Of a stretch of DNA of 33,214 bases, positions 18,149 to 26,729 are shown piece by piece. A program made the translations under genes and the position numbers. This DNA comes from Planctomycetota bacterium (GTDB lineage: Bacteria; Planctomycetota; Planctomycetia; Pirellulales; Pirellulaceae): the NCBI GenBank assembly GCA_029977825.1, contig JAPOKD010000006.1:1-33214 (forward strand), read 5' to 3'. The stretch's first letter is position 1, and each line of letters starts with the position of its first letter. Below the pieces are notes generated by a model that worked only from the letters and a program-made list of their open reading frames with translations, had not been told where the DNA came from and did no database searches.

Positions 18149-19612
18149 TTACCAGTTGTATTCGGTACCGAACGAGAAACCTTGCACAACCAAGTCATCG
18201 AGCACATACGCAGGATTAATGACGGTTCCGCCAGCTTCAAGGCTCAAGACCGTGTCTTGGTCGATTGAACCGAATCCAATGTCCTCGGCAGCAATCACAT
18301 AATAGGCGGATCGGAACTTCCAGGAATGATTGAATTGCCAAATGAATTTGAGTTCAAACTCGCCCAGAAGATCGCCCCCGCGTCGCGTGTCGGTAATGAC
18401 GGTGTCTGGGACCGAGTTTGCATCCACAGCAAAAGAGCGTTTGATCTCGTTTTGGACCCAAGCTGCTTTCAACCCCATGCCCAGCCTGACCCCGGAGTGG
18501 ATGTTCCACCAGACGTCGCCCCCCGCCTGAGCTCCGAACATGTGATTTCGTACTCGGTCCGACGAGTTGAAGAAGCGAGTGGGTTCCCCGAAGGTTGAGT
18601 ACTTCATCTCGTTCTTGAACTGAAGATAACGAAGACCAAACAACCATGAGCCTTGGAAGCGGCAGTAAGGTCCCATCGTCCGCCGTCGATAATTCAATTC
18701 GATGCTGTGCAACTGACTTTCAATGCCAATGCTTTGTGAGATCGAGCGGTCGACATCGTCCAGCTCGGCAGGATCGCCAAAGTCACTGATAAAGGAGAAC
18801 AGGTCAGGTGCGTCAGAAGTCACTCCGGCAGTGGCGTTCCACTTGTTTCCACCCATGTAAGTTGCTTCGACGTTACCACCGACGCCACAGATCAACGCCC
18901 CCGAAAGTCGGATACCCGCAGCCAGCTCGTCGCCACCGTCAGCATCACCTGATGTTAAAACGACGTTCGGAGGAGGATTACCAGAACCCCGACTCGTAAC
19001 AGGAAAATTAGAACCTCCCTGCGTGTGCCCAAGAAACACAGCCTCAGCTGAAAGATCGTACCAACGTAATCCACAAATCTCACCGTAAGGGCGGCACTTG
19101 TGCAGGTTGCTACCGAGGTAGCGAAGATCAATCGATTTGCATGCCAAGCAACCGCTGCCGCGACAGAAGAAGCAATATTTGCTAAGTGAATCCAGACAGC
19201 TGCCACCACCACACAAACCACAGCCGCACAGCCCGTTGCCATTCATGCAGGAGCCAATCACGCCTCCGCGAGAGTTGCCACCGCAGGCACCTGAACCAGT
19301 GTCGCAAGTACCGCAATTTCCGTCACACTGACCGCCGGACATGAAGCCGACTGGCATGACGCCGCCCGGGAACGCAGCAGGGCCGTAGCCTTGCATTCCA
19401 GGCGAGAAAGCCATTCCTGCGGGAACAACACCACCCTGGTACATGGATGGGTGGGCCATCCCAGCTGGGGTGACATACCCGCTAGCGTCGTAATCCGCGT
19501 CTGCCATCGGCATCTGAGCGGCGGCCGGTAAAGCGAACAGTGCTGCACATACAGCAATCGCTCTGAGGCTCGATGAGCGTGTGAAAAGTCGTGATTGAGT
19601 CATTCGGTGCAT
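18149..19612 (-). CDS. BBP7-like outer-membrane beta-barrel protein
   Basis: Outer-membrane protein of the planctomycete BBP7 type. A signal peptide (AIAVCAALFALPAAAQ) leads to a Met/Gly/Pro-rich stretch with near-repeats (VVPAGM, VMPVGFM), then a Cys/Gly-rich region holding about 13 Cys in roughly 65 residues. The C-terminal two-thirds begins LRWYDLSAEAVFLGH, with alternating polar/hydrophobic strands, Gly turns and a terminal aromatic residue (TEYNW), as in barrels inserted by BamA. ATG 19612 has GGAG nine bases upstream and is preferred over ATG 19603. Single-gene transcript with its own strong terminator and a long upstream gap. The role, porin or structural, is unknown. The Cys-rich part may form disulfides at the surface; that is inference. 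Confidence 0.9.
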   Translation of the reverse strand: MHRMTQSRLFTRSSSLRAIAVCAALFALPAAAQMPMADADYDASGYVTPAGMAHPSMYQGGVVPAGMAFSPGMQGYGPAAFPGGVMPVGFMSGGQCDGNCGTCDTGSGACGGNSRGGVIGSCMNGNGLCGCGLCGGGSCLDSLSKYCFFCRGSGCLACKSIDLRYLGSNLHKCRPYGEICGLRWYDLSAEAVFLGHTQGGSNFPVTSRGSGNPPPNVVLTSGDADGGDELAAGIRLSGALICGVGGNVEATYMGGNKWNATAGVTSDAPDLFSFISDFGDPAELDDVDRSISQSIGIESQLHSIELNYRRRTMGPYCRFQGSWLFGLRYLQFKNEMKYSTFGEPTRFFNSSDRVRNHMFGAQAGGDVWWNIHSGVRLGMGLKAAWVQNEIKRSFAVDANSVPDTVITDTRRGGDLLGEFELKFIWQFNHSWKFRSAYYVIAAEDIGFGSIDQDTVLSLEAGGTVINPAYVLDDLVVQGFSFGTEYNW

Positions 19613-20237
19613 CGCAAACGTCTCCGCGGCATCTGCCGCATGGCTATAGGCCGATCATTCATTTGCGGGGCAACGCACTCGGAACCCAGATTCGCTCTGA
19701 GCACGCAATGGAAACCAGCAGACAGATCACGCCTACTTCGCTTCCTGACCTTGAGTGCATCCGACAACAAACGTGTTGCCGAGGCAAACAAAGACACTCC
19801 CCCCCTGATTGTTTTGCTTTGAGCGGTTATTCAGCATTGGCCTGTCGTTGGGACCTCGCCCAATCAACCAGCGCCTACAGAACAACCGCGTCATGCGGAT
19901 TTATCGGCACAAGTGGCCACCGGCATTTGGTTATTCCACTCGATCACCCTAGGAAAACTTTGCGGACATCAAAAATGGAACACTCAGGCAATGCCAACAA
20001 ATAAGGGTAATAACCACTGAACTCCCTTAATTCACGACACTTGGGGCTTCGAAATCTGCAAAACACAAAGCCCAGCTCAGGGCAGAAATTCAGCTCAAAA
20101 TCATGGCGAAAGCAACGTGAACGCAGCAATAACTGAGCCCCTTGATCATTTCTTGGATGCTAGCAACCCAGAATCCGTTGCCGCATGACACCCAACAAGG
20201 GTGACAGGGCGGACAAACAGGCGACGGGAATCGGAGA
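19613..20237. other. Long intergenic region upstream of the BBP7-like gene
   Basis: About 625 bases between two minus-strand genes. It should hold the promoter and leader of the BBP7-like gene. ORFs crossing it (137, 75 and 61 residues) have irregular composition and no ribosome sites; I accept none. No strong hairpin, repeat or tRNA was seen. Confidence 0.5.
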
Positions 20238-20966
20238 TCAGAGAAGTTCTTCGAAAGACCGCAGCGTTACCTCGGTACTGACCCTGGCTGAGTTGGCCCC
20301 CAGAGCTACAGCACCTACATACCCCGACCTTGGTTCAAACGACAGAAAGCTCCAGAGAGTCTTCGACTTGAGTGTCGGATTGAGAAACCGAATCTCAGGT
20401 TTGGTGGAGTCGAGTTTTTCAAATGCAAAATCAGCCAGGGGTGTTTGTAGACCGGTTCCGATCGCCTTGATGAAAGCTTCCTTGAGTGTCCAGATTTTCA
20501 AAAAAGTGTTCCGCCGATCGGTTTCAGAGACACACTTTTCAAGATGATCGATTTCTGGCTGGGAGAAGTAACGCTTGGCGAGTGCAGGATCTGTCCGACG
20601 ATCCAGCTTTTCAACATCAACACCAAGAAGATCATCCGTTTGGCTATCGATCCCACACATTACCAACCCGTCGGTATGTGCAATATTGAATGCACGGCGT
20701 GCCTCAGCCGGTTGGGTGACATAAGGTTTGCCGTTTTTTTCGATTGCGAAGACAATCAGGCAAGGATCAATTTGTTCGCGTCCCAAAAGTCGCCGCGCCA
20801 TTCCTCGACCGACGATGTGCTGATTACGGCTAGTAGCAATCCGGAATCGATCCGCTCGACGCCGTTCATCCTGACTGAGCCAGTTTTCACAGCATCGTTC
20901 CAACATTCCAGGCTCGGAAGATGAACTACCTGCGTGCCAAACTTGGATACCGTGAGGATCTTCCAT
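20238..20966 (-). CDS. 4'-phosphopantetheinyl transferase (Sfp/HetI type)
   Basis: Transfers the phosphopantetheine arm of CoA to a serine of carrier proteins (fatty-acid, polyketide or non-ribosomal peptide ACP/PCP). The Sfp-type signatures are all visible: NGKPYV followed by FNIAHTDGL, the Mg-binding GVDVEKLDRR (about residues 113-122), and WTLKEAFIKAIGTGL (about 160-174) with the catalytic Glu/Lys. Length (242) is typical of Sfp-like rather than AcpS proteins. Starts at ATG 20966 without a clear Shine-Dalgarno site. It is not beside any PKS/NRPS or fatty-acid gene here, so it is probably a housekeeping or trans-acting enzyme. It is divergent from the small coiled-coil membrane gene. Firm call. 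Confidence 0.95.
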   Translation of the reverse strand: MEDPHGIQVWHAGSSSSEPGMLERCCENWLSQDERRRADRFRIATSRNQHIVGRGMARRLLGREQIDPCLIVFAIEKNGKPYVTQPAEARRAFNIAHTDGLVMCGIDSQTDDLLGVDVEKLDRRTDPALAKRYFSQPEIDHLEKCVSETDRRNTFLKIWTLKEAFIKAIGTGLQTPLADFAFEKLDSTKPEIRFLNPTLKSKTLWSFLSFEPRSGYVGAVALGANSARVSTEVTLRSFEELL

Positions 20967-21076
20967 GGTGACGAAATCTAGAGTTCAAAAGGGACGAGTC
21001 ATAGTTTTGATCAACGACAGACTCTACGGGCTATTGGATTCTGTGTATCAATCGAAACAGATTCAAGCGAACAACG

Positions 21077-21121
21077 CTGGCAACCTAGTACCTGGCAACC
21101 TAATAGCTGGCAACCTAATAG
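21077..21121. repeat. Three tandem 15-bp repeats
   Basis: CTGGCAACCTAGTAC is followed head-to-tail by two identical copies of CTGGCAACCTAATAG. The unit length of 15 is neither a helical turn multiple of 10.5 nor palindromic. It lies mid-way in a divergent promoter region, so it may be a protein-binding array or a slippage-made minisatellite. Confidence 0.8.
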
Positions 21122-21233
21122 TCGGGACAAACCCGAGTAACGTCAGAGCCAACATAGTACGAACAAAAGCAAACTGCTTCCTGCCATGATAGCTCGCGGT
21201 TCGATACTTCGGGATAGCCAGTAATGTGCAAAA

Positions 21234-21252
21234 GGTGCTGGCAAACAGCACC
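21234..21252 (+). promoter_or_regulatory. Leader hairpin upstream of the coiled-coil gene
   Basis: GGTGCTG-GCAAA-CAGCACC is a perfect 7-bp stem with a 5-base loop, 68 bases before the preferred ATG at 21321. No U-tract follows. It could be a protein-binding inverted repeat or an mRNA leader element. Confidence 0.4.
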
Positions 21253-21320
21253 ATCAGTCGCCAACGAAGGTAGATGTCATGTCTCCGAACCTGATTGCTG
21301 AGACCTCAGAGGGGTCCACC

Positions 21321-21779
21321 ATGCAAGCCGCCCAGTTTCTGATGGTGGGCGGATTCGTGATGTTGGCATGGGTCCTGGCACGGCGGAAAATCCGAGCTGG
21401 AAAGAAGGTCCACCGCGAAACGAAACGTGCCAACCATGAAATCAAGTTGATGCGGGAGCACAAGGAACCCTCAATTCCGCTGAGCGGAGCCCCTCCTGAA
21501 ACACAACGCTGGCAGGCTGCGATGTTTGATCTGCAGCGTGAACTCAAAGCCGAACTGGATACAAGGATTATCGTGGTTCAAACCCTGCTCAATCAGGTCG
21601 ATGAAAAGATCAACCATTTGAACAAGTTGCAGTCAGAATTAGAACCCGCGCAGGCAACTGAACATTTCATGAAAAGCAAGATTCAAAATCTACTGCAACG
21701 TGGTTTGAATGCCAGAGAAATCGCCATAAGAATGAGTTTGCCTCTGGATCAGGTGGAACTCACGATCGCCAAACTGTGA
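21321..21779 (+). CDS. Membrane-anchored coiled-coil protein with C-terminal helix-turn-helix-like segment
   Basis: Unknown small protein of about 152 residues. One N-terminal TM helix (AAQFLMVGGFVMLAWVLA) is followed by a basic stop-transfer segment (RRKIRAGKK) and a long charged helix with coiled-coil character (ELKAELDTRIIVVQTLLNQVDEKINHL region). The C-terminal segment LNAREIAIRMSLPLDQVEL resembles the short helix-turn-helix seen at the end of DUF6115/DUF2802-like membrane proteins. The ORF opens at 21279, but ATG 21321 follows AGAGGGG at good spacing and puts the TM at the N-terminus, so it is preferred. Stands alone; divergent from the PPTase. Function not assigned; a cytoplasmic-facing scaffold is plausible. 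Confidence 0.75.
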   Translation: MQAAQFLMVGGFVMLAWVLARRKIRAGKKVHRETKRANHEIKLMREHKEPSIPLSGAPPETQRWQAAMFDLQRELKAELDTRIIVVQTLLNQVDEKINHLNKLQSELEPAQATEHFMKSKIQNLLQRGLNAREIAIRMSLPLDQVELTIAKL

Positions 21780-21874
21780 GCGATTCTGGCAATCACTCGC
21801 AAGTCCACGTCAGCCGATGGTGGCATGAGCAGCCAGATCTTTTAAGAGTCGAGAGTTTGAATCCCTAGTGGATT

Positions 21875-23509
21875 CTATTGCGATCTTGCCTTGATCCACT
21901 GCCTCGTTTCGGCAGCCAAGAAGAACGAACCACAGACAACGAGAATGCCACCCGGCGAAACCAGGGCTAACGCCTGTTCGCAAGCGACGATGGGATCCGC
22001 GATCACCTCAGTAGTCCCCGACCAACCTGAGGGTAACACCGGGACAAGTTCGCGTGGTTCGACAAATCGTGGGTTGCCGTGGAAACGGGTCAGCACAATA
22101 TCATTGCTGACAGCAGTCAGTTGCCCCAGCATCACTTCTGCTGACTTATCAACACTGGTCCCGAAAACAACGGCGATTTTGCGATTGGCACGACGATTTC
22201 GCAGACAGTCGCACAGCGCAGCGACTGAATCTTCATTGTGGGCAACATCAACGACTGCCATGACACCATTCGCCAGCGAAAAAGGCTCTATGCGGCCAGG
22301 GCAGGTCAAACCCGCCAATCCCTCATCAACTGCAGCATCTGTAACTGGGATTCCCTGCCTCCCCAAGGCTTCTACGGTTGCAATCGCGATCGCAGCATTA
22401 CGACATTGATGAGTCCCCTCAAGCGGCACAAAGGTTTCGGTTCGTTTTGCTGGAGCACCCGGTCCTGTGTAGACCAGACGTGAGCCCCAGAAGGAGTCTT
22501 CCGAATCCTGAAACTGAAAATCACGCCCCAGCTGCCAAAGAGTGCAGCGATGTTCGTCAGCAGTCGACTCAATCACCTTTTGTGCCGCTGCGTCCACCAC
22601 CCCACTCACCACCGGTACACCATTTTTTATGATCCCGGCTTTCTCAGCAGCAATCTGAGCCAAGTCATTTCCCAGCACGTGTTGATGGTCGAGCCCAATG
22701 GAAGTCACCACCGAGATGCTCGGGGCACAGACATTGGTACTGTCCAACCTGCCACCTAAGCCAACTTCCAGAACGATGGCTTGGCAAGCTGAACGTTCGA
22801 AATGCAACAGGGCCAAAGCTGTTGTGAGCTCGAAAAAGGAGGGGCCATCGGTTGGTGAGGATGAATCACTGGCTGAAGAATGTAGCACTACCTGCCTGAG
22901 ATCCTGCACAAGGCTGGAGAGCGTTTCCGGTGGGCAGGCCTCACCATCCACTCGAAACCGCTCTTCCAATCGATGCAAATGGGGAGAAGTATAGAGTCCA
23001 GTCCGAAGGCCGCTGGCAGTCAGCATGGCAGCAACCATGGCTGCTACAGAGCCTTTTCCTTTCGTACCCGCAATATGAATCAACGGGACTGGTGGTGTCG
23101 AAGACGAAGAGGAATACAGATAACGTCCCAAACCCAGTTGTTGCAGAAGTTCAGACATTCTCTGAAGCCGAAATCGATATCGATTCGCGTTCGAGACAGT
23201 CATTTTCTCGTAGTTGATCCGCTCATAGAGGAAGGTCAGAGCCTTCTCATAGGCGTCGTCCGGCGTTGTTTGCCGAGGGGATGTCGAATCGTTCAACGGA
23301 GCGGGCAATCCGGAAAAAGCACAGAACGGGGAAAAGCCGAAAGACTGGCCTTCGCAAATTGATTGATGATTCAGCTCTGATTTGCAAGCCCCATTCGCGA
23401 AAAGAAGAGGTTTCCCGTGCCAGAAAGGCCCAGCCAACCTGCCAAAAATCAAGCGATACAACTGTCCTGACAGGTGAGATTGCCTCTGTTTATCTGAAGA
23501 AACAACCAT
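21875..23509 (-). CDS. folC: Folylpolyglutamate synthase / dihydrofolate synthase
   Basis: Mur-ligase-family ATP-dependent enzyme that adds glutamate to dihydropteroate or tetrahydrofolate in the cytoplasm. The core begins with the family motif region (AYEKALTFLYERINYEKM). Then come the P-loop GTKGKGSVAAM, TSPHLHRLEERFRVDG, EVGLGGRLDSTN, TSIGLDHQHVLG and the C-terminal domain motif VVDVAHNEDSVAAL (the usual HNP has become HNE). The ORF opens at ATG 23509 and gives 544 residues against the usual 420-450. The first 70 residues look non-coding, and TTG 23296 (about 473 residues) is the nearest start codon ahead of conserved sequence, so the true 5' end is unsettled. Divergent from the ABC operon. 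The usual partner accD is not adjacent. Confidence 0.93.
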   Translation of the reverse strand: MVVSSDKQRQSHLSGQLYRLIFGRLAGPFWHGKPLLFANGACKSELNHQSICEGQSFGFSPFCAFSGLPAPLNDSTSPRQTTPDDAYEKALTFLYERINYEKMTVSNANRYRFRLQRMSELLQQLGLGRYLYSSSSSTPPVPLIHIAGTKGKGSVAAMVAAMLTASGLRTGLYTSPHLHRLEERFRVDGEACPPETLSSLVQDLRQVVLHSSASDSSSPTDGPSFFELTTALALLHFERSACQAIVLEVGLGGRLDSTNVCAPSISVVTSIGLDHQHVLGNDLAQIAAEKAGIIKNGVPVVSGVVDAAAQKVIESTADEHRCTLWQLGRDFQFQDSEDSFWGSRLVYTGPGAPAKRTETFVPLEGTHQCRNAAIAIATVEALGRQGIPVTDAAVDEGLAGLTCPGRIEPFSLANGVMAVVDVAHNEDSVAALCDCLRNRRANRKIAVVFGTSVDKSAEVMLGQLTAVSNDIVLTRFHGNPRFVEPRELVPVLPSGWSGTTEVIADPIVACEQALALVSPGGILVVCGSFFLAAETRQWIKARSQ

Positions 23510-23796
23510 TTCCGGCCCGTCAACGTAGCATCAGGGTGGAAAGACGGGCACATCTGGGGTCAGATCAGGTCCTGCTCAAGGCATCCGCTACAAAAGATAC
23601 GAACACTTCGCCCAGTCGTGGCGTAGCGTACCAATCTCCGGTGATAGGGTCTGCGAGCGTTGAGCACGACAATTCGTAACACTTTGGCATCGGAAGCCTT
23701 GTCGCATTCCGGTGTCTGGTCGGTCCATTTGCCTGAAATGGCTGATTCTCCCCATGTATGCCCAATTTTGCCCTCTCCATACGGAAGTCTTTAACC

Positions 23797-24813
23797 GTGG
23801 ATACTGATTCAACTGTGGTCGCCGAATCGGAGACCGCCAACGCAGCACAAGCTGGCAACGGCGATTCCGATTCGGGAGTTGTCATTGAAACCCGCAACCT
23901 GAGCAAGATTTATCGGGATTTCTGGGGTCGAAAGAAAGTCAACGCACTGAAGTCATTGGACATCGAAGTCCGGAAAGGTGAGGTGTTTGGATTGTTGGGG
24001 CCAAACGGCAGCGGCAAATCAACCACCATCAAGTTGATCCTGGGCTTGCTTTTTCCGAGCAGCGGCCGCGTGCTGGTTTTTGACAAGGACGCCAGCGAGA
24101 CCAGCAAGAACGAGAGGATTGGCTACCTGCCGGAAGAATCGTACCTGTACAAATTCCTGACTGCGGAAGAGACGCTTGATTTTTATGGTCGCCTGTTTGA
24201 CATGTCAGGTGCGGCAAGAAAGCAGCGTGTGAGCGAGCTGATCGAACTGGTAGGGCTTCAGGGTGCGAAGCATCGCCAACTTCGTGAATACAGTAAAGGA
24301 ATGACTCGTCGTGTTGGTTTGGCTCAGGCGTTGATCAACGATCCTGATCTCGTGCTTCTGGACGAGCCAACCACGGGCCTTGACCCGATCGGTTCGCGGG
24401 AAATGAAGGATCTGATTCTTTCACTCAAAAAACAGGGCAAGACTGTTCTGCTTTGCAGCCATCAACTTGCTGACGTTCAGGACGTCTGTGACCGAGTGGC
24501 AATTCTTGATCAGGGAGAATTAAAAGAACTGGGTCGCGTTGCAGATCTGCTGAAGGTTCAGGATGTCACTGAGATACACACCCAACGGCTGAGGCCTGAG
24601 GTGGAAGCTGAGATCAAGGCCATTATCGAACGCGAGGGCGGTACTTGTACGATCGATAATCCAACAGCGACGATGGAAGACTTGTTCTTGAATATCGTGC
24701 GTGAGAGTGAAGCTCGCCCCGGTGCAAGACGTGTTTCCGGGACAGGCACGCCACAGGAAGCAGCAAAAGAAGACCAAAAGACTGAAGAAAGTCAGGGAGA
24801 AGCTGGTCAATGA
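23797..24813 (+). CDS. ABC-2 type transporter ATP-binding protein
   Basis: ATPase subunit of an ABC exporter of the CcmA/DRA family. All nucleotide-binding motifs are intact: Walker [10 protein letters not shown] (about residues 68-76), Q-loop region YLPEES, signature [10 protein letters not shown], Walker [14 protein letters not shown] and the switch His in CSHQ. A C-terminal extension of about 90 residues ends in a charged Glu/Lys/Gln tail, and the N-terminus has about 30 Ser/Asp/Ala-rich residues before the fold. The ORF can open at ATG 23758, but GGAAG lies nine bases before GTG 23797 and nothing suitable precedes the ATG, so the GTG is chosen. The stop overlaps the permease start by four bases (ATGA), so the two are translationally coupled. 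Substrate unknown; the arrangement resembles gliding/NosDFY-type and planctomycete-specific exporters. Confidence 0.95.
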   Translation: MDTDSTVVAESETANAAQAGNGDSDSGVVIETRNLSKIYRDFWGRKKVNALKSLDIEVRKGEVFGLLGPNGSGKSTTIKLILGLLFPSSGRVLVFDKDASETSKNERIGYLPEESYLYKFLTAEETLDFYGRLFDMSGAARKQRVSELIELVGLQGAKHRQLREYSKGMTRRVGLAQALINDPDLVLLDEPTTGLDPIGSREMKDLILSLKKQGKTVLLCSHQLADVQDVCDRVAILDQGELKELGRVADLLKVQDVTEIHTQRLRPEVEAEIKAIIEREGGTCTIDNPTATMEDLFLNIVRESEARPGARRVSGTGTPQEAAKEDQKTEESQGEAGQ

Positions 24814-26729
24814 TTCTGCAACCTGAAGATTTCTGGTCATTCTATGAATGGCTCATGCGTCCTGAATCATTTCTGGAGAGCGCGTTCCTGCAGGGAATTG
24901 TGCTGTTCGTTCTGGCCATCGTGATCGGCTTGATGGTTGGATACATCATCTCGGCGAATCGATATGGTCCGGGAGAGGGTTTTTATGCCGTCGCACGTGC
25001 AGTCCGCGATCTGATACGTTTCGACCTTCCAGGAACCTCCGCACACCGCGTATTCGCACTTGCGAAACTCGCATTCAAGGAGGCAATCCGTCGGCGTGTC
25101 CTGTTTGTCGTGTTCTTGTTCGTTGGATTGCTGTTGCTGGCAGGATGGTACCTGAACCCTGAAAGCAGTGACCCTGCGAGACTGTACATCAGCTTTGTCC
25201 TAACAGCGACCAACTATCTGATTTTGGCATTAGCCTTATTCATCAGCGCTTTTTCGCTACCCAACGATATCAAAAGTCGAACGATCTACACGATCGTCAC
25301 AAAGCCGGTCAGAGCGACAGAGATCGTGCTCGGTCGGATGCTAGGCTTCATGGCAGTGGGAACTGTGATGCTGGTCCCCATGGGAATGTTCAGCTATCTG
25401 TTTGTCAGTCGCGGCCTTAATCATCAGCACTCCGAAGTGGTTGATGTCGTCGAAGAGGCAGATGGCACCCTTGTGGGTGAAACAGACTTTGTCCAGGATC
25501 ACAAACACAGTTTCACTCTCTACAGCGACATCGATGCCGAAGGCAATGCACTGGGGACCTACTCCGGGCTCACTGACGTGGTACGCGGGCACCGTCATAT
25601 TGTCAGACGCGACGCCGATGGGAATTTTGAGATCCTGTCTCCTGAGCCTCTTCGGGCCAGGATTCCTTCCTACGGTGAAATTCAATTCTACGATCGCGGG
25701 GGCAACAACAAAGACGCTGGTGTCGACATTGGTGCAGAGCGACTGGACGCTGGCGGGTATGGCAGCGCAGGTATCTCCCGCGTGATTGGATTGTCGCGAG
25801 GAAGCAGGAAAATACAGCACGGCTACGTCGAAGGCGGAACTCTTGGGAAAGCTGAATTTACGTTCCAAAACGTAACACCTGAGCGTTATCCCAACGGCCT
25901 GCAACTTGACTTGTCACTCCGTGCTTACCGTTCCTACAAAGGTGACATTGAATCTGGAATTCGTGGTTCCGTAACCATGAAGCATCCGACAAAAGATATC
26001 GAGAGCAACCCCAAGACGTTCGTGATCAACGAATATGAGGTTGACGAACTCAACCTGGAAACCGACGTCCAAGGGACCGATAACAACAAAACACGTGACC
26101 TGAACGTCTTTGAAGATCTGGTAGACGAGAATGGCCAACTTCTGGTCATCATTAAATGCCTGGATCGCAGCCAGTACCTTGGAGTAACCCAGAGTGGAGT
26201 TTATCTCCGTGCCGGCGACAATCCATTCTGGTGGAACCTGACAAAAGCCTACGTATCCATTTGGCTGCAGATGGCAATGGTCATTGCGTTTGGCGTGATG
26301 TTCAGTACGTTTCTGAGCGGCCCGGTTGCCATGGTAGCGACCTTCGCATGCGTCTTGCTGGGCTTTTCTGCTGAACAGGTCTATGACACACGGCACTTCA
26401 TTGACAGTGGCATCGAACGAGGTGGTGGACCGATCGAATCAATGGTTCGCCTGCTCCGGCAAGATGCCATGACAACGCAGTTGGATGTTGACACAACTGC
26501 CGCAAAGGTAATCAAGACTACCGACGCCGGCATTGTTTATTCCCTCGATGCAATTGCAACGGCTCTACCCAACCTGCCCAAGATGGTGGGGACGGCGGAG
26601 TACGCAGCCAGTGGTTTCGACATCTTCGGAGCCCTCCTGTTACGGCACGCAGCGGCGACCTTGGGTTACTGTCTCTTGGCGTTCATTATCAGTTACTTCT
26701 TCCTGAAATCGCGTGAGATCGCGGCATGA
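24810..26729 (+). CDS. ABC-2 permease with a large HxH-containing loop
   Basis: Membrane partner of the preceding ATPase. TM helices are readable at about residues 25-48, 97-116, 126-152 and 173-200, then 490-530 and near the C-terminus (620-637). Between the fourth and fifth lies a loop of about 280 residues, far larger than in ordinary ABC-2 permeases of about 250-400 residues in total. It is rich in Asp/Gly and carries three HxH motifs (HQH 205, HKH 231, HRH 261), and a later part ([23 protein letters not shown]) looks strand-rich. The loop is probably extracytoplasmic if the N-terminus is inside. Start overlaps the ATPase stop and stop overlaps the next start, both by ATGA. The substrate could be a metal complex, lipid or polymer; no evidence decides. 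Confidence 0.9.
   Translation: MILQPEDFWSFYEWLMRPESFLESAFLQGIVLFVLAIVIGLMVGYIISANRYGPGEGFYAVARAVRDLIRFDLPGTSAHRVFALAKLAFKEAIRRRVLFVVFLFVGLLLLAGWYLNPESSDPARLYISFVLTATNYLILALALFISAFSLPNDIKSRTIYTIVTKPVRATEIVLGRMLGFMAVGTVMLVPMGMFSYLFVSRGLNHQHSEVVDVVEEADGTLVGETDFVQDHKHSFTLYSDIDAEGNALGTYSGLTDVVRGHRHIVRRDADGNFEILSPEPLRARIPSYGEIQFYDRGGNNKDAGVDIGAERLDAGGYGSAGISRVIGLSRGSRKIQHGYVEGGTLGKAEFTFQNVTPERYPNGLQLDLSLRAYRSYKGDIESGIRGSVTMKHPTKDIESNPKTFVINEYEVDELNLETDVQGTDNNKTRDLNVFEDLVDENGQLLVIIKCLDRSQYLGVTQSGVYLRAGDNPFWWNLTKAYVSIWLQMAMVIAFGVMFSTFLSGPVAMVATFACVLLGFSAEQVYDTRHFIDSGIERGGGPIESMVRLLRQDAMTTQLDVDTTAAKVIKTTDAGIVYSLDAIATALPNLPKMVGTAEYAASGFDIFGALLLRHAAATLGYCLLAFIISYFFLKSREIAA

Larger units (their letters stand above)
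20967..21320. other. Divergent promoter region with repeats and a leader hairpin
   Basis: About 350 bases between the PPTase and the coiled-coil membrane gene, transcribed away from each other. It contains three tandem 15-base units and a 7-bp hairpin, listed separately. The 74-residue ORF across it derives its regular look from the repeats and is not accepted as a gene. Confidence 0.5.

Noticed and set aside
20965-21189. 74-residue plus-strand ORF with NLxxG repeats
   Set aside because: Its regular look comes from the 15-bp DNA repeats being divisible by three; no ribosome site or homology recognised.
21830-21872. tRNA-like TTTGAATCCC stretch
   Set aside because: No cloverleaf arms could be paired with upstream sequence.
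23565-23906. 113-residue minus-strand ORF in the folC/ABC divergent gap
   Set aside because: Overlaps the ABC ATPase start and has no conserved features; treated as a shadow.
25341-25904. 187-residue minus-strand ORF
   Set aside because: Shadow of the ABC permease loop; reading frame opposite a clearly coding frame.
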